Shown piece after piece: positions 1-8,400 of a stretch of 50,280 nucleotides of DNA. The stretch covers positions 1 to 50,280 of IMG/VR virus record IMGVR_UViG_3300042731_002780; one strand, 5' to 3'. Source of the DNA: a virus. A model generated the notes under the pieces. The model made no database searches, was not told the origin of the DNA, and worked only from the letters and a program-made list of their open reading frames with translations. Numbering within the stretch: the stretch's first letter is position 1; every line of letters starts with the position of its first letter. A program made the position numbers and the translations under genes.

Positions 1-70
1 AGCTATCTGGCACGCAAAAGAGTTCGGCTGTTGGTGTGATGTCCGGGATAGGGCTGACCGTCGGCATAGG
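1..70. repeat. Terminal direct repeat, left copy
   Basis: These 70 bases are identical to the final 70 bases (50211-50280). The simplest reading is assembly overlap of a circular or circularly permuted molecule, giving a unit length of about 50,210 bp. A true short terminal repeat is possible. The lipoprotein gene reads continuously through the join, which supports a real physical junction. Confidence 0.95.
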
Positions 71-124
71 AGGGGACGTGCAGGCGGCCAGCCACAGGAC
101 GATAACAAGTAAAACGCGGGTCAT
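1..124 (-). CDS. Lipoprotein, N-terminal part (gene continues across the join)
   Basis: The ATG at 124 opens a reading frame that runs off the left end and continues from 50210 to 50023, for 103 residues in all. The first residues, MTRVLLVIVLWLAAC, form a short basic N-terminus, a hydrophobic core and a lipobox (LAAC), a typical signal peptidase II signal with the lipidated Cys at position 15. The start overlaps the stop of the preceding lysis gene as ATGA. A small lipoprotein as the last gene after endolysin and holin fits an outer-membrane spanin-like role in a Gram-negative host, but no partner inner-membrane spanin is evident. The lipoprotein call is firm; the spanin role is inference. 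Confidence 0.8.
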   Translation of the reverse strand, partial: MTRVLLVIVLWLAACTSPPMPTVSPIPDITPTAELFCVPDS

Positions 125-507
125 TTCTTCGGCGTCGGGTTGACTGCATTAAAACCCGGTGCTTTGTTGTCGCGCAGTTTGTTGTAGGCATAATTGGTCA
201 CGGCGCTGGTTACCACGCCACCGAGAACATACGGCCCCAGCACGTTCACCAGATCGGTAAGGAACTGTGCCACCTGTTTCAGCGCGGTATCATACTGATA
301 TTCGACTGCCAGACCATGCACGGCCATAAACAGGCCAATGAGTATCAGCGCGACGGTTTCCGGTGCGGCCTTGAGTTGTTCAGGCAACCTGACCACGATA
401 TAGCGCTTCCACATTTCGACCATAAACCAGACGATCCCGGCGGTATAGGACACGACCGCGAACGCTGGAATGGCGAAAAGTTGCTGCAATAGATCATTCA
501 TATCCAT
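121..507 (-). CDS. Nested in-frame holin-like protein (internal start)
   Basis: The ATG at 507 is in frame with the 566-residue protein and is preceded by GGAGGT (522-517) at a 9-base spacing, one of the best ribosome sites in the window. It would give a 128-residue protein with three hydrophobic segments and a charged C-terminus, the size and topology of a class I holin. A second in-frame ATG follows at 501, recalling the dual-start arrangement of holin/antiholin pairs. The ribosome site is seen directly; separate synthesis and holin function are inferred. Confidence 0.6.
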   Translation of the reverse strand: MDMNDLLQQLFAIPAFAVVSYTAGIVWFMVEMWKRYIVVRLPEQLKAAPETVALILIGLFMAVHGLAVEYQYDTALKQVAQFLTDLVNVLGPYVLGGVVTSAVTNYAYNKLRDNKAPGFNAVNPTPKK

Positions 508-1821
508 AGTGTTGTAACCTCCAGAGGCTAAACTACTTGCATGTGTTGCTTTCCAATTGGATAAGAGAATAATACCACCTAAGATGAGAATAAGCGAGAG
601 GATGAACAGACCGGCAGCCAGGCCAATGACCTTAAGCCAATCAATTGGTGGCTCCGGCTCTGGTTCCGTGTCAGGGGGTGTAGTATCAATAGCGTCGCTG
701 TAGTCCTGTAATGCCTGATGTAAACTGGCGTCTTTACTCATGTCAAAGCCATGCTGAATATCCCATTCGTCATGACCTGGACACCACGCGAAAAGCTGAA
801 CCGCCTCAAGATAGGGCGGATCGTTTTCACGGTCGTGCAACCAGAGATACCAGGACGTGAATTTTGCCAGTACCTGTCCGGGCGTCAAGTCGGGATAGTA
901 GGACTCCCAGACCCATCGTAGCGTATTCCAACCGCGCATACCCCAATGTGGCCAGGGCACTTTAAGCCATTTGAATTCGCCGTCAACAAATACTTCGCGG
1001 GCAAATGGCACCGATTCCAACCGGCTAAAAATGTTGACCCATTCGCCGGTGCTGAGTTCAACCCATTCGAGGTTGTGCATTCTATCCGGGCCATGTTCGG
1101 TTGCGATCATGCGGGGATAGGGAATGCCGAGTAGTTTACACAGCAGCAGCACGCCGTTAAACATGCGACCGATAAACCAGTTGTTTTGTATGCTGCCTAT
1201 CTGCACGTCATATCGACTCGGCGCGTATTTCTCCTGCGCCAGTTCTGCACTCAGGTAGACATCGGCCAATTGACCACCCGCACCGGCGTAAGCGATTGGG
1301 CCGTAGTAGGTGTGAATAGCTAACACGTGCCAATGGTCTTTAAGTTCCTGTACCAGTCCGTTAAACGTGCCGGATAACCAATGATAATCCTCAAGTGTGG
1401 CCATACCGACGCCCAACACAGCACAGCGTACGCCTTGAGACTTGGCATAGCGCATCGCGTCTACTGTCCATTGCAGGATCGCGCCTGCTTCCGTACCGCG
1501 TAAATCCGGCTCACATCCGATGTTCAGATAGACCCGGTTGTAATCCAGGTCATTGTCCTTGACGAAGGCTTTAAACGCCCGAACCATCTCGACATAATCG
1601 CCGTGCTGGTGGAGCGTCTTTTCGCCTTCGTTATCCAATACCGTGCGTAGAATGATAACCTTTAGCTCCGGTATGGTGTCGTGCGCTTGCTTGACCAACC
1701 CGAATACACGCTGAGAGAACGTCATGCTGTACGGTTTCAGTTGCCGCCAGTAGGCTAGGTCAGCGGCGGGGTTCTGGCTTTCGAGAACACAAAAACCAAT
1801 CGGGTTATAGGTGTAGGTCAT
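121..1821 (-). CDS. Glycoside-hydrolase-like endolysin fused to a holin-like membrane region
   Basis: 566 residues. Residues 1-375 look like a TIM-barrel glycosidase: CEPD (Glu104) follows a strand as the acid/base of clan GH-A enzymes does, and ATEHG (Glu242) sits where a nucleophile would. A Pro/Glu linker (380-392) is followed by a membrane segment at about 398-421 and three further hydrophobic segments (about 448-468, 488-508, 524-543). The expected role is wall degradation during lysis, with the membrane part as anchor or holin. It starts ATGA-coupled to the coiled-coil gene upstream and ends ATGA-coupled to the lipoprotein. A strong internal ribosome site at M439 suggests that the last 128 residues are also made alone. 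Exact GH family and substrate are unknown. Confidence 0.65.
   Translation of the reverse strand: MTYTYNPIGFCVLESQNPAADLAYWRQLKPYSMTFSQRVFGLVKQAHDTIPELKVIILRTVLDNEGEKTLHQHGDYVEMVRAFKAFVKDNDLDYNRVYLNIGCEPDLRGTEAGAILQWTVDAMRYAKSQGVRCAVLGVGMATLEDYHWLSGTFNGLVQELKDHWHVLAIHTYYGPIAYAGAGGQLADVYLSAELAQEKYAPSRYDVQIGSIQNNWFIGRMFNGVLLLCKLLGIPYPRMIATEHGPDRMHNLEWVELSTGEWVNIFSRLESVPFAREVFVDGEFKWLKVPWPHWGMRGWNTLRWVWESYYPDLTPGQVLAKFTSWYLWLHDRENDPPYLEAVQLFAWCPGHDEWDIQHGFDMSKDASLHQALQDYSDAIDTTPPDTEPEPEPPIDWLKVIGLAAGLFILSLILILGGIILLSNWKATHASSLASGGYNTMDMNDLLQQLFAIPAFAVVSYTAGIVWFMVEMWKRYIVVRLPEQLKAAPETVALILIGLFMAVHGLAVEYQYDTALKQVAQFLTDLVNVLGPYVLGGVVTSAVTNYAYNKLRDNKAPGFNAVNPTPKK
517..522 (-). promoter_or_regulatory. 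Internal Shine-Dalgarno for the nested holin
   Basis: GGAGGT placed 9 bases before the in-frame ATG at 507, inside the open frame of the endolysin fusion. It encodes Gly-Gly in the Ser/Gly-rich joint between the two halves, a place where an SD could be kept without harming the protein. Confidence 0.65.
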
Positions 1822-2588
1822 GCGTTTAGCCTCTCAAGCAATGCCGCGATAACCGCTAACCCGCCAGGAATGCCCAGTCGAATCGCCCACTTTTGTACCC
1901 AACTATCCCCTAACGCTTCACCTATTCGCTTGCCTGCACGCGGGATGCTCTGAATAACCAGACGCTCCACTTTACGCCGTGCCTCGATAAACGCGCCATG
2001 TTCTGCTTGCTTGATTTCAACCGCCTCGACACGTACACCTAACGCGGCGGTGCCATCAAGGTTGACCTGTAATTTATTCATGACAGCGTTGTGCTGTGTT
2101 TCCATTTTTTCAAACGATTCATTCATAAATAAACGCAATTGGTCAAGTAATGAGGATGTGCCGGGCCGGTCAGGCGAACCAAAAACGTCGGTACGGAACT
2201 CCTTTACATCACCTTCCAACGCCGTTAACCGTTCGCCACGCTGTGCGATCACTTTCGCCTGTTCATTATGCTCTACATCCAATCGCGCTTGAGTAGTCTC
2301 TAGTCGTTCCATCGTTTGTGTATGCGCCTTATTCTGCTCGACCAATACCGCAACCATCGTTTTCAGGTCAGAAAAGCTCTGCCGAAATTCCTCCATAAAC
2401 GGCGCAAAAACCGCCGCCACTTCGTTCTTAACAAGCGTTCGCATCTCCTTACGGCGCGGGTATTCGGCCAGGCGTGTCGTCAGCAAGGATTCAATTCGCG
2501 CGTCCATTTCCTCACGCGAGGGCATATCGGCGACTGCTTCGCCAATAATTTTACGCAATTCGGCGGTGTCTACTGTGATTTCAGTCAT
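1818..2588 (-). CDS. Coiled-coil protein with hydrophobic C-terminus, lysis cassette
   Basis: 256 residues from the ATG at 2588 (MTEITVDTAELRK). The frame is open further upstream to a TTG at 2720, but that TTG is part of a promoter-like -35 box, so the ATG is preferred. Residues about 60-230 are charged and heptad-rich, predicting a long coiled coil, and the last 25 residues include a hydrophobic helix (LGIPGGLAVIAALL) that could enter the membrane. It overlaps the endolysin start by ATGA and is itself ATGA-coupled to a 10-codon leader ORF. Position suggests a lysis accessory or a tail-associated protein. No family was recognised. Confidence 0.7.
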   Translation of the reverse strand: MTEITVDTAELRKIIGEAVADMPSREEMDARIESLLTTRLAEYPRRKEMRTLVKNEVAAVFAPFMEEFRQSFSDLKTMVAVLVEQNKAHTQTMERLETTQARLDVEHNEQAKVIAQRGERLTALEGDVKEFRTDVFGSPDRPGTSSLLDQLRLFMNESFEKMETQHNAVMNKLQVNLDGTAALGVRVEAVEIKQAEHGAFIEARRKVERLVIQSIPRAGKRIGEALGDSWVQKWAIRLGIPGGLAVIAALLERLNA

Positions 2589-2617
2589 AGCGTAACGCTT
2601 TGTGTTATACTGTTCAT
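2585..2617 (-). CDS. 10-codon leader peptide MNSITQSVTL
   Basis: A tiny ORF begins at the ATG at 2617, with GGAG at 2630-2627 (spacing 9), and its TGA overlaps the ATG of the coiled-coil gene as ATGA, the same junction used throughout this genome. The main gene has no clear SD of its own, so translational coupling through this peptide would explain how it is expressed. The SD lies in the loop of a small hairpin (GGATA/TATCC, 2622-2637). Confidence 0.45.
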   Translation of the reverse strand: MNSITQSVTL

Positions 2618-2691
2618 TGTAGGATACTCCGTTATCCTGCCATGCCGTCGGGCGGTCACTCGTCGCGGCGGCAACCTTTACGCCTACGCTT

Positions 2692-2720
2692 ACTGTACCG
2701 TAAACTTTATTGTTCGTCAA
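2692..2720 (-). promoter_or_regulatory. Candidate sigma-70 promoter of the lysis cassette
   Basis: TTGACG (2720-2715), 17-base spacer, TACAGT (2697-2692) on the minus strand, in the only substantial gap between the tail fibre gene and the lysis genes. The -10 box matches consensus at four of six positions, so strength is uncertain. Confidence 0.4.
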
Positions 2721-2739
2721 GGAATCGGGTGTTTAATTG

Positions 2740-4917
2740 CTATTCCTTGATAATTTTGATCTGCGAATAAACCTCAGTGTCCAGATTGGCAGCTTCACCA
2801 AAGCCATACGTTGCGCGGCTTGTATTGCATAGATGTTGTAATTCAAATGTTTTGGCTGCGGCAATCGTTGTTTTGCAATTAACGAATGATCGTGTTATGG
2901 CGTATGCAGCACCAGCAGCGGATTTTTCTGTTGACCCTATACCAGTGGTAGAAGTATCAGTTGTATTCTGAATGCGTGTTTGATGACCGCCAACTTGTTC
3001 TGCTGGCGCGTTTGCTTCAAACCGATATGTTCCCGCCAATAACCGTATTTCATTATTCGTGCTATCTGCTGCTACCGTTGCGATATTCGCTTGTGTACCG
3101 GTGTCCAGATTTTCAGATACAAATGTGCCTGTCTGACCATTAAGCCAGAGGTTGCCAGCGGCGTCTCCACCTGCCCAGGAACCCGATGTCAATTCCACGT
3201 CAAATACGGTTGCCGTTGCACCGCTCGTTGCACCTTCGATAGTATTGCCAGCGGCAATTTCTGCTGTACCGCCAGAGGTAAATGCTAACTTTGTAATCGA
3301 ACAAATGGAATATGTATCATAAACTTTTGTATTTAAGTCACGAGTACGCCATGCACCGGATGTAAATGTGCCACCAGCCGTGTTTTGGACTTTCTGGTCT
3401 TCGATATACGCGACTGATCCGATATTCGTTTTTACAGCCAATGTCGTGGGTACTGTTGAATCGGTTGCTGGTGTGAGAGTCGTATTGGTTTCAAAGCCGG
3501 ATACGATGTCACTGCCTAGCGTAATTTGTCCGGTTTCAATCCGGTCAGGTGTTACCTCGTATCCTGTGCCCGTGCGTGTGCCAGCGGGGGACTCGTTGCC
3601 AATTAACTTGATTGTGCCGCCTGTTCGCGTATAAACGCCATTGGTTAAAATGGTGTTGTAATTGATACGAATCGATCCATTAGCGATGTTAAAAGCCACT
3701 GTACTGGACGCACCGCCTGCATTGCTGATGCGCTTTACTGTGCCTGCGATAACACCACTTGCATGGTTGCAGTAAACGCCGTTGCAACTGGTGTCCAATA
3801 CGATATGTTTAATATCGACAATCCATTGACCCGACGCAGACAGTTGCAGCGCGTTGGTGGAGCTATCCGGCGTTATCCATCCAACCGTTGTGACGCTATT
3901 GTCGGCCCCGGTAATCGTGCCCTCCACTGTCGCCTCTGGCATGTACAGGTCAACATATGATTGACACGTCACATCTTCATCGTAATTTCCGGCGTCCAGA
4001 CACACGATACTGAACCGGTTATCTATCGCGGGTGTTTCAGCAGCCGTCAATATGTGCGCCTGTCCAATAGTGAGTACCGCATCATTCCAGGTCAGACCTG
4101 AATTGGCGTCGTTGCCGTGTTTGCCGATGTAATAAATTTGTACGCCGTCGGTACTGCTGCCTCCGCCGCCGTTGAGTAATTCCGGCGCATTATAGAGGTG
4201 TTCGTAACTAATGGCCGTCATGCCCGTGACCAACCGGAGCCACGTAATACGCCGCCGGTCAGTATCGCGCTGCGGGTAATATCCCGCGTCGAATGCCTGC
4301 TTGTGCGTCAATGTGGCCGGGAAGGCCGCGCCTTGTTTGTAGCTCAGAGTATCCGTTGTCGGGTCAATTTGGATACACACGCCAATGGCCGTTAACGGCG
4401 TCGTGGGTACATCAATGGCTACGGTATCCACATCAACCGGTGAGGTGGAGAAGTCCGCGCTTAACTGGTCACTACCCCGGTAAGCAGTATCCTCAACATC
4501 ATATAGCGCTCCCAACACCTGCACTTGCATCGAGGCGGGGTTGGTCGGTTGCGCGGTGCCATACATTAACTGAGACAGCAATACCGGTTGTTGGTCGTGC
4601 ATCACCGTACCGGCCCAAAACTTATCCCACATTTCCAGGTCTTTTGATGTGATGATATACCCGTTGACCACACGGCGCACCAGCACCGGCGCGTCATAGG
4701 TCAGCGCATCTTTGCCAAGATTGTTGATCGCGGTATAGGCGCTCTGTGGATCGCTGCCTAATCCGTGAATATAGACCAAACCATCCCGGTCAGTGTTGTC
4801 TACCAGGATAGCATGATCGACTGGGTTACCCACGCGCGCGGGTAGGTCTTCCGCTAATCGTGTGCCAAATGCACGTTGTAGACTTTCGCGGAACTGCGTA
4901 AATTCAGGCAATTTCAT
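2740..4917 (-). CDS. Tail fibre/spike with beta-helix start and C1q-like head
   Basis: 725 residues. The N-terminal third (1-245) would be the tail-attachment part. At about 258-285 the run YYIGKHGNDANSG followed by LTW and an AxLTIGQA segment is the typical opening of a right-handed beta-helix (pectin-lyase-like) domain, which continues to about 480. A Gly/Thr/Ala-rich module follows (about 545-610), then a C-terminal domain of about 110 residues ending in EVYSQIKIIKE that has the look of the trimeric jelly-roll (C1q/TNF-like) heads of phage fibres. The likely role is receptor binding, perhaps with polysaccharide binding or cleavage by the helix. It is preceded by a secreted-protein gene and followed by the lysis cassette. 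Confidence 0.75.
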   Translation of the reverse strand: MKLPEFTQFRESLQRAFGTRLAEDLPARVGNPVDHAILVDNTDRDGLVYIHGLGSDPQSAYTAINNLGKDALTYDAPVLVRRVVNGYIITSKDLEMWDKFWAGTVMHDQQPVLLSQLMYGTAQPTNPASMQVQVLGALYDVEDTAYRGSDQLSADFSTSPVDVDTVAIDVPTTPLTAIGVCIQIDPTTDTLSYKQGAAFPATLTHKQAFDAGYYPQRDTDRRRITWLRLVTGMTAISYEHLYNAPELLNGGGGSSTDGVQIYYIGKHGNDANSGLTWNDAVLTIGQAHILTAAETPAIDNRFSIVCLDAGNYDEDVTCQSYVDLYMPEATVEGTITGADNSVTTVGWITPDSSTNALQLSASGQWIVDIKHIVLDTSCNGVYCNHASGVIAGTVKRISNAGGASSTVAFNIANGSIRINYNTILTNGVYTRTGGTIKLIGNESPAGTRTGTGYEVTPDRIETGQITLGSDIVSGFETNTTLTPATDSTVPTTLAVKTNIGSVAYIEDQKVQNTAGGTFTSGAWRTRDLNTKVYDTYSICSITKLAFTSGGTAEIAAGNTIEGATSGATATVFDVELTSGSWAGGDAAGNLWLNGQTGTFVSENLDTGTQANIATVAADSTNNEIRLLAGTYRFEANAPAEQVGGHQTRIQNTTDTSTTGIGSTEKSAAGAAYAITRSFVNCKTTIAAAKTFELQHLCNTSRATYGFGEAANLDTEVYSQIKIIKE

Positions 4918-4920
4918 CTC

Positions 4921-5487
4921 TCAACTCGAATAGATGACGGTGATATTCCGAACGTCGATTTGCAAACCGGTGACAGTGGTGTTCTGGTTGTAATTGGCCA
5001 GCACGACCATGAGATACAAAACCGGCTCAACTGGCGGATTCGCATACCCGCGTAAGTCAGAGATAGCCGTCCGTATCCAGGGGTAACTATTGTGATACCA
5101 TGTCCCATTCTGCGCGGCGTCCTGCACAGTGATATGATACGGCGCATCAGACCACGAGAATTGTCCACTGAATCCAACCGCGTCACAATCCACACCGGGA
5201 AAGGCGTTAATAGTCAGACGGTCGGTGCCAACCGCACTCCATGAAGCGCGAACATCAAACGTCACCCCGGCAATCTGTCGCCCGGACTCAATTGGCAGGG
5301 CATAGATAATACTGCGCTGAATCGGCATATACCCATCTGGCTGAGCGATTTGAACCGCCGTAAAGCCATTGCCGTAATCGGAAATAGCGAAGTTAACCGC
5401 CGTCGTCACTGGACAAACATGTTGCGCCTGTACCGGCAGAATACCCAACACCAACACCATGAGCAAAACACACATGAGACGTTTCAT
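4921..5487 (-). CDS. Secreted protein with Sec signal peptide, tail region
   Basis: 188 residues from the ATG at 5487, which overlaps the stop of the large tail protein as ATGA. MKRLMCVLLMVLVLGILPVQA is a classic signal peptide: Lys/Arg start, a hydrophobic core and an AxA-type site (VQA). The rest is beta-rich with aromatic residues and three Cys, including one pair about 75 residues apart, resembling a jelly-roll or carbohydrate-binding fold. An exported protein inside a tail operon is odd, since virion proteins are assembled in the cytoplasm. It may modify the host surface, block superinfection or act in lysis. No family was recognised. Confidence 0.7.
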   Translation of the reverse strand: MKRLMCVLLMVLVLGILPVQAQHVCPVTTAVNFAISDYGNGFTAVQIAQPDGYMPIQRSIIYALPIESGRQIAGVTFDVRASWSAVGTDRLTINAFPGVDCDAVGFSGQFSWSDAPYHITVQDAAQNGTWYHNSYPWIRTAISDLRGYANPPVEPVLYLMVVLANYNQNTTVTGLQIDVRNITVIYSS

Positions 5488-8400
5488 ATCAGCACCAGAA
5501 AACCTTTCAATGTCCCTATGCCGCCAGACCATTGTAAGTCTAAATCGCCCTCGCGGCCATAAACAGTCCCGTTAACGTCTATTTCTAAGATGCTGTCACC
5601 GGCCAAAAAGCGGGTATCGGCCAACTGCTTGGCGGCAATGTAATCGTCTACGCCATTATCTGTCCAACTGGTGCCCTGATTGGCGCTCTCATAATAGCGT
5701 GTGTCATCATCGTTGGTGCCCATGACTATGATATTGTCCGGGTCGGTCAGGTCAACCGACAGCGCGTAGGGATACATCGGGATATGATCGGTGCCCGGCG
5801 TGACATCGTTCCAGGTGTCGGTATCGTTGTAACCCTCGACAAAGTAGAGTTTCGGATCGGTCGGTTCGGCGTCTTCGTTGGTGATAATGATATTATCCAG
5901 GCGAACCAAATCGCCAACCGTTGGCGCATTGCCAACCAGATAGTTATATCGGGCCTGCACATAAACATCCGGGTCTGTAATGGAAATACCTGAGTAACTA
6001 AAGTTCTCCCAGGTTTCCTCTGCTGCAATAGCCGTGTTATTATGGTAGGCTGAATTATATTCCAACTGCACACGCGGTTGCGCGTTCACCCCGGCGGTGT
6101 CTTTATACGCATCAAACTCAACGCTAATGTCGCATGGATACCAATCAGTCAAATCAAATTTAACGCTAATAACATTAGTGCTGGTCGTTGAAGGTGGTGT
6201 TGCAACCGTGAATTCGGCTGCATACCCCGTGTCTGGATTACCCTCTGCGGTTAGTGTACTGGTACCAATCGTCGGCGCAAAGGCAATGCTGTCATAATCA
6301 AAATAATCATCAAAATCCGCACGCAATACGGAACTGGCATTGCCAGCCGTTACCCCTACCCAGTAATTCCCATCCCCGTCCGGCATAATGCACGGACACG
6401 GTGCGTCTCCATATTCGGTGTTGGTTGCTTCAGTAAAACCGGCGTCAGCAATCGACCAGTACACGCCATACTGCCCGTCAGCATTCGGCGCGGAAACAAA
6501 CCAGTCATCTTCCACCAATGCGAACCCCAACGGCGCGTTATCGTTGTCTTCGTCGGTGATGGTTTCGCCGACTTGCTCGACCACTTCCCACGTTTCGCCG
6601 CCGTCATAGGAGCGCCCGACCAATACGCCGGTCTGGTCATGCCACGCCACGCCGACGTTATCCGGCACTTCTCTGGACACCTGGACTCGCGCCTCAGTGG
6701 TGCAGCTATCATCATTCATGGTGTAGGTTTCGAGCAGTGTCACCGTTGGCACCGGGTCGCGCACGTCGTCAATGCGGTACACATTGAGGTCAGTATCATC
6801 CGTCGTGACCACGAAGGCGCGTAGACTGTCCAACAGGTTAAACCCGTTGGCGAAAAAGTCGCAGGTGTAATCCCAGCACATGTCATTGATGGTACCAGTC
6901 ACAGCACCGGATAAGTCTTGATAATGCGGCGTTGTATCGAGTAGCGACTTGGTACGTGCCCAATAGCCGGTCGTGTTCCAGGTCAAAAGTAAATTCGGGA
7001 TGCTGTCAACCACTGGCTCATACGGTTCCGCGCCGATGCTCCATCCCTCGCTAATACTGCCCTGTGCGCTACCTATCGGCAATTCTTCGCCCGGCATTCC
7101 GTAGGATTCGGTTTGCATCGTTACGCTGATGTCACACGTTACGCCAAACTCGTCATTGTTCCAACGCCGTGAGACGCGCACCGGCAAGAGTCGCGCCGCC
7201 GTCCACCCTACGCCGCGCGGGTCGTAATCACTGCTGACGGTTAACCCATGCCAAACCATGTATGCTGGGTCGATGATGTCAATATGCCGCTGAATGTCTA
7301 ATATCAGTTCGGGCGTCGGGTTATTAGCCTCTGCCATTGCGTGACCAACCACCTCCTTTACCCGGTCGAGTCCATCGCTGGCGGTTACGCTAAAGTCAGG
7401 AATGGTTGGCTTGCCGACGCCTTGATACCAGCGCTTAATGCCCATCCATGCGCCAATGGTTGCCCCATCGTAGCTAAAGCCACCACCGCGTAATTCACCA
7501 GTTGGCATGGTGCGCTTGCGGCCATATCGTAAAGGTGCTTTGACATCCTGCGCGAGCCATGTCCAGACCGTCGCCAACGCATTACGGAACGTGTTGTCTT
7601 CATACATCGGCGACTGGCGCAACACCGTTGTACCGTCCGATACGCTCCCAACGTTGCCGAGAATATTATTCGCTGCCACTTCACACGCGGCATACAGATT
7701 GTTGGTGCCGTAGTCGTAACTCTTGCGGCGTGGCGTGGTCAGGTCGCCACCGTCAAAGTCGTGCATATCCAGCAGCGCCGGGGTGTGCCATTTAATGGCA
7801 TAATACAGCGCCCCGCGCGGGTTACTCATGACGCTGTTACATTCTGTCCAGCGGGCCGGGTTTGCGGTATCTGCTAAAACCTGCGGCGGCTGTACGATGT
7901 CTTTTGCCAGGATCAACGGCGCTTGCGTTGTGATCGTCACCGTTCCGTAATTGCCATCATGACTATATTCCAGGTCGGTCACATAGCCGATGTAGGTATC
8001 CACCATTACGCCATCGGTCACGGTGTCCCCACTGAACGCATGGTCTACGGTGAACAGCACACCAGCATGAGGCAAAATAACGCTCTCATCAAGCGCGGGA
8101 TCGTCAGCGCGAAGTGTGACCGTAAAGGACATTTCACGCCCTTGCCGCGTTTGTTCGTCGCGGTCAATGTTCCAGAGATACGCGCTCCCAAAAGATGTGT
8201 AGGTGCTACCATCCTCCACGAACAGCCAGACATAGGCCGTGTGTGTTTTGCTGTCGCTGTCGGTGATGGTCAATGAAACGAGATGCTGTCCAGCGCTGGC
8301 GGTGACTTCAATCACGTCGTCACTGTCGGCATACCCATCGACCAGCGTGACACCGGTGGGCAGCGTCCATAGATAAGTGTCAACTGTTTTCGCGCCTAAT

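Noticed and set aside
2011-4652. Plus-strand frames opposite the coiled-coil and tail fibre genes
   Set aside because: No SD, no overlap with neighbours, odd composition, and a much better gene on the other strand.
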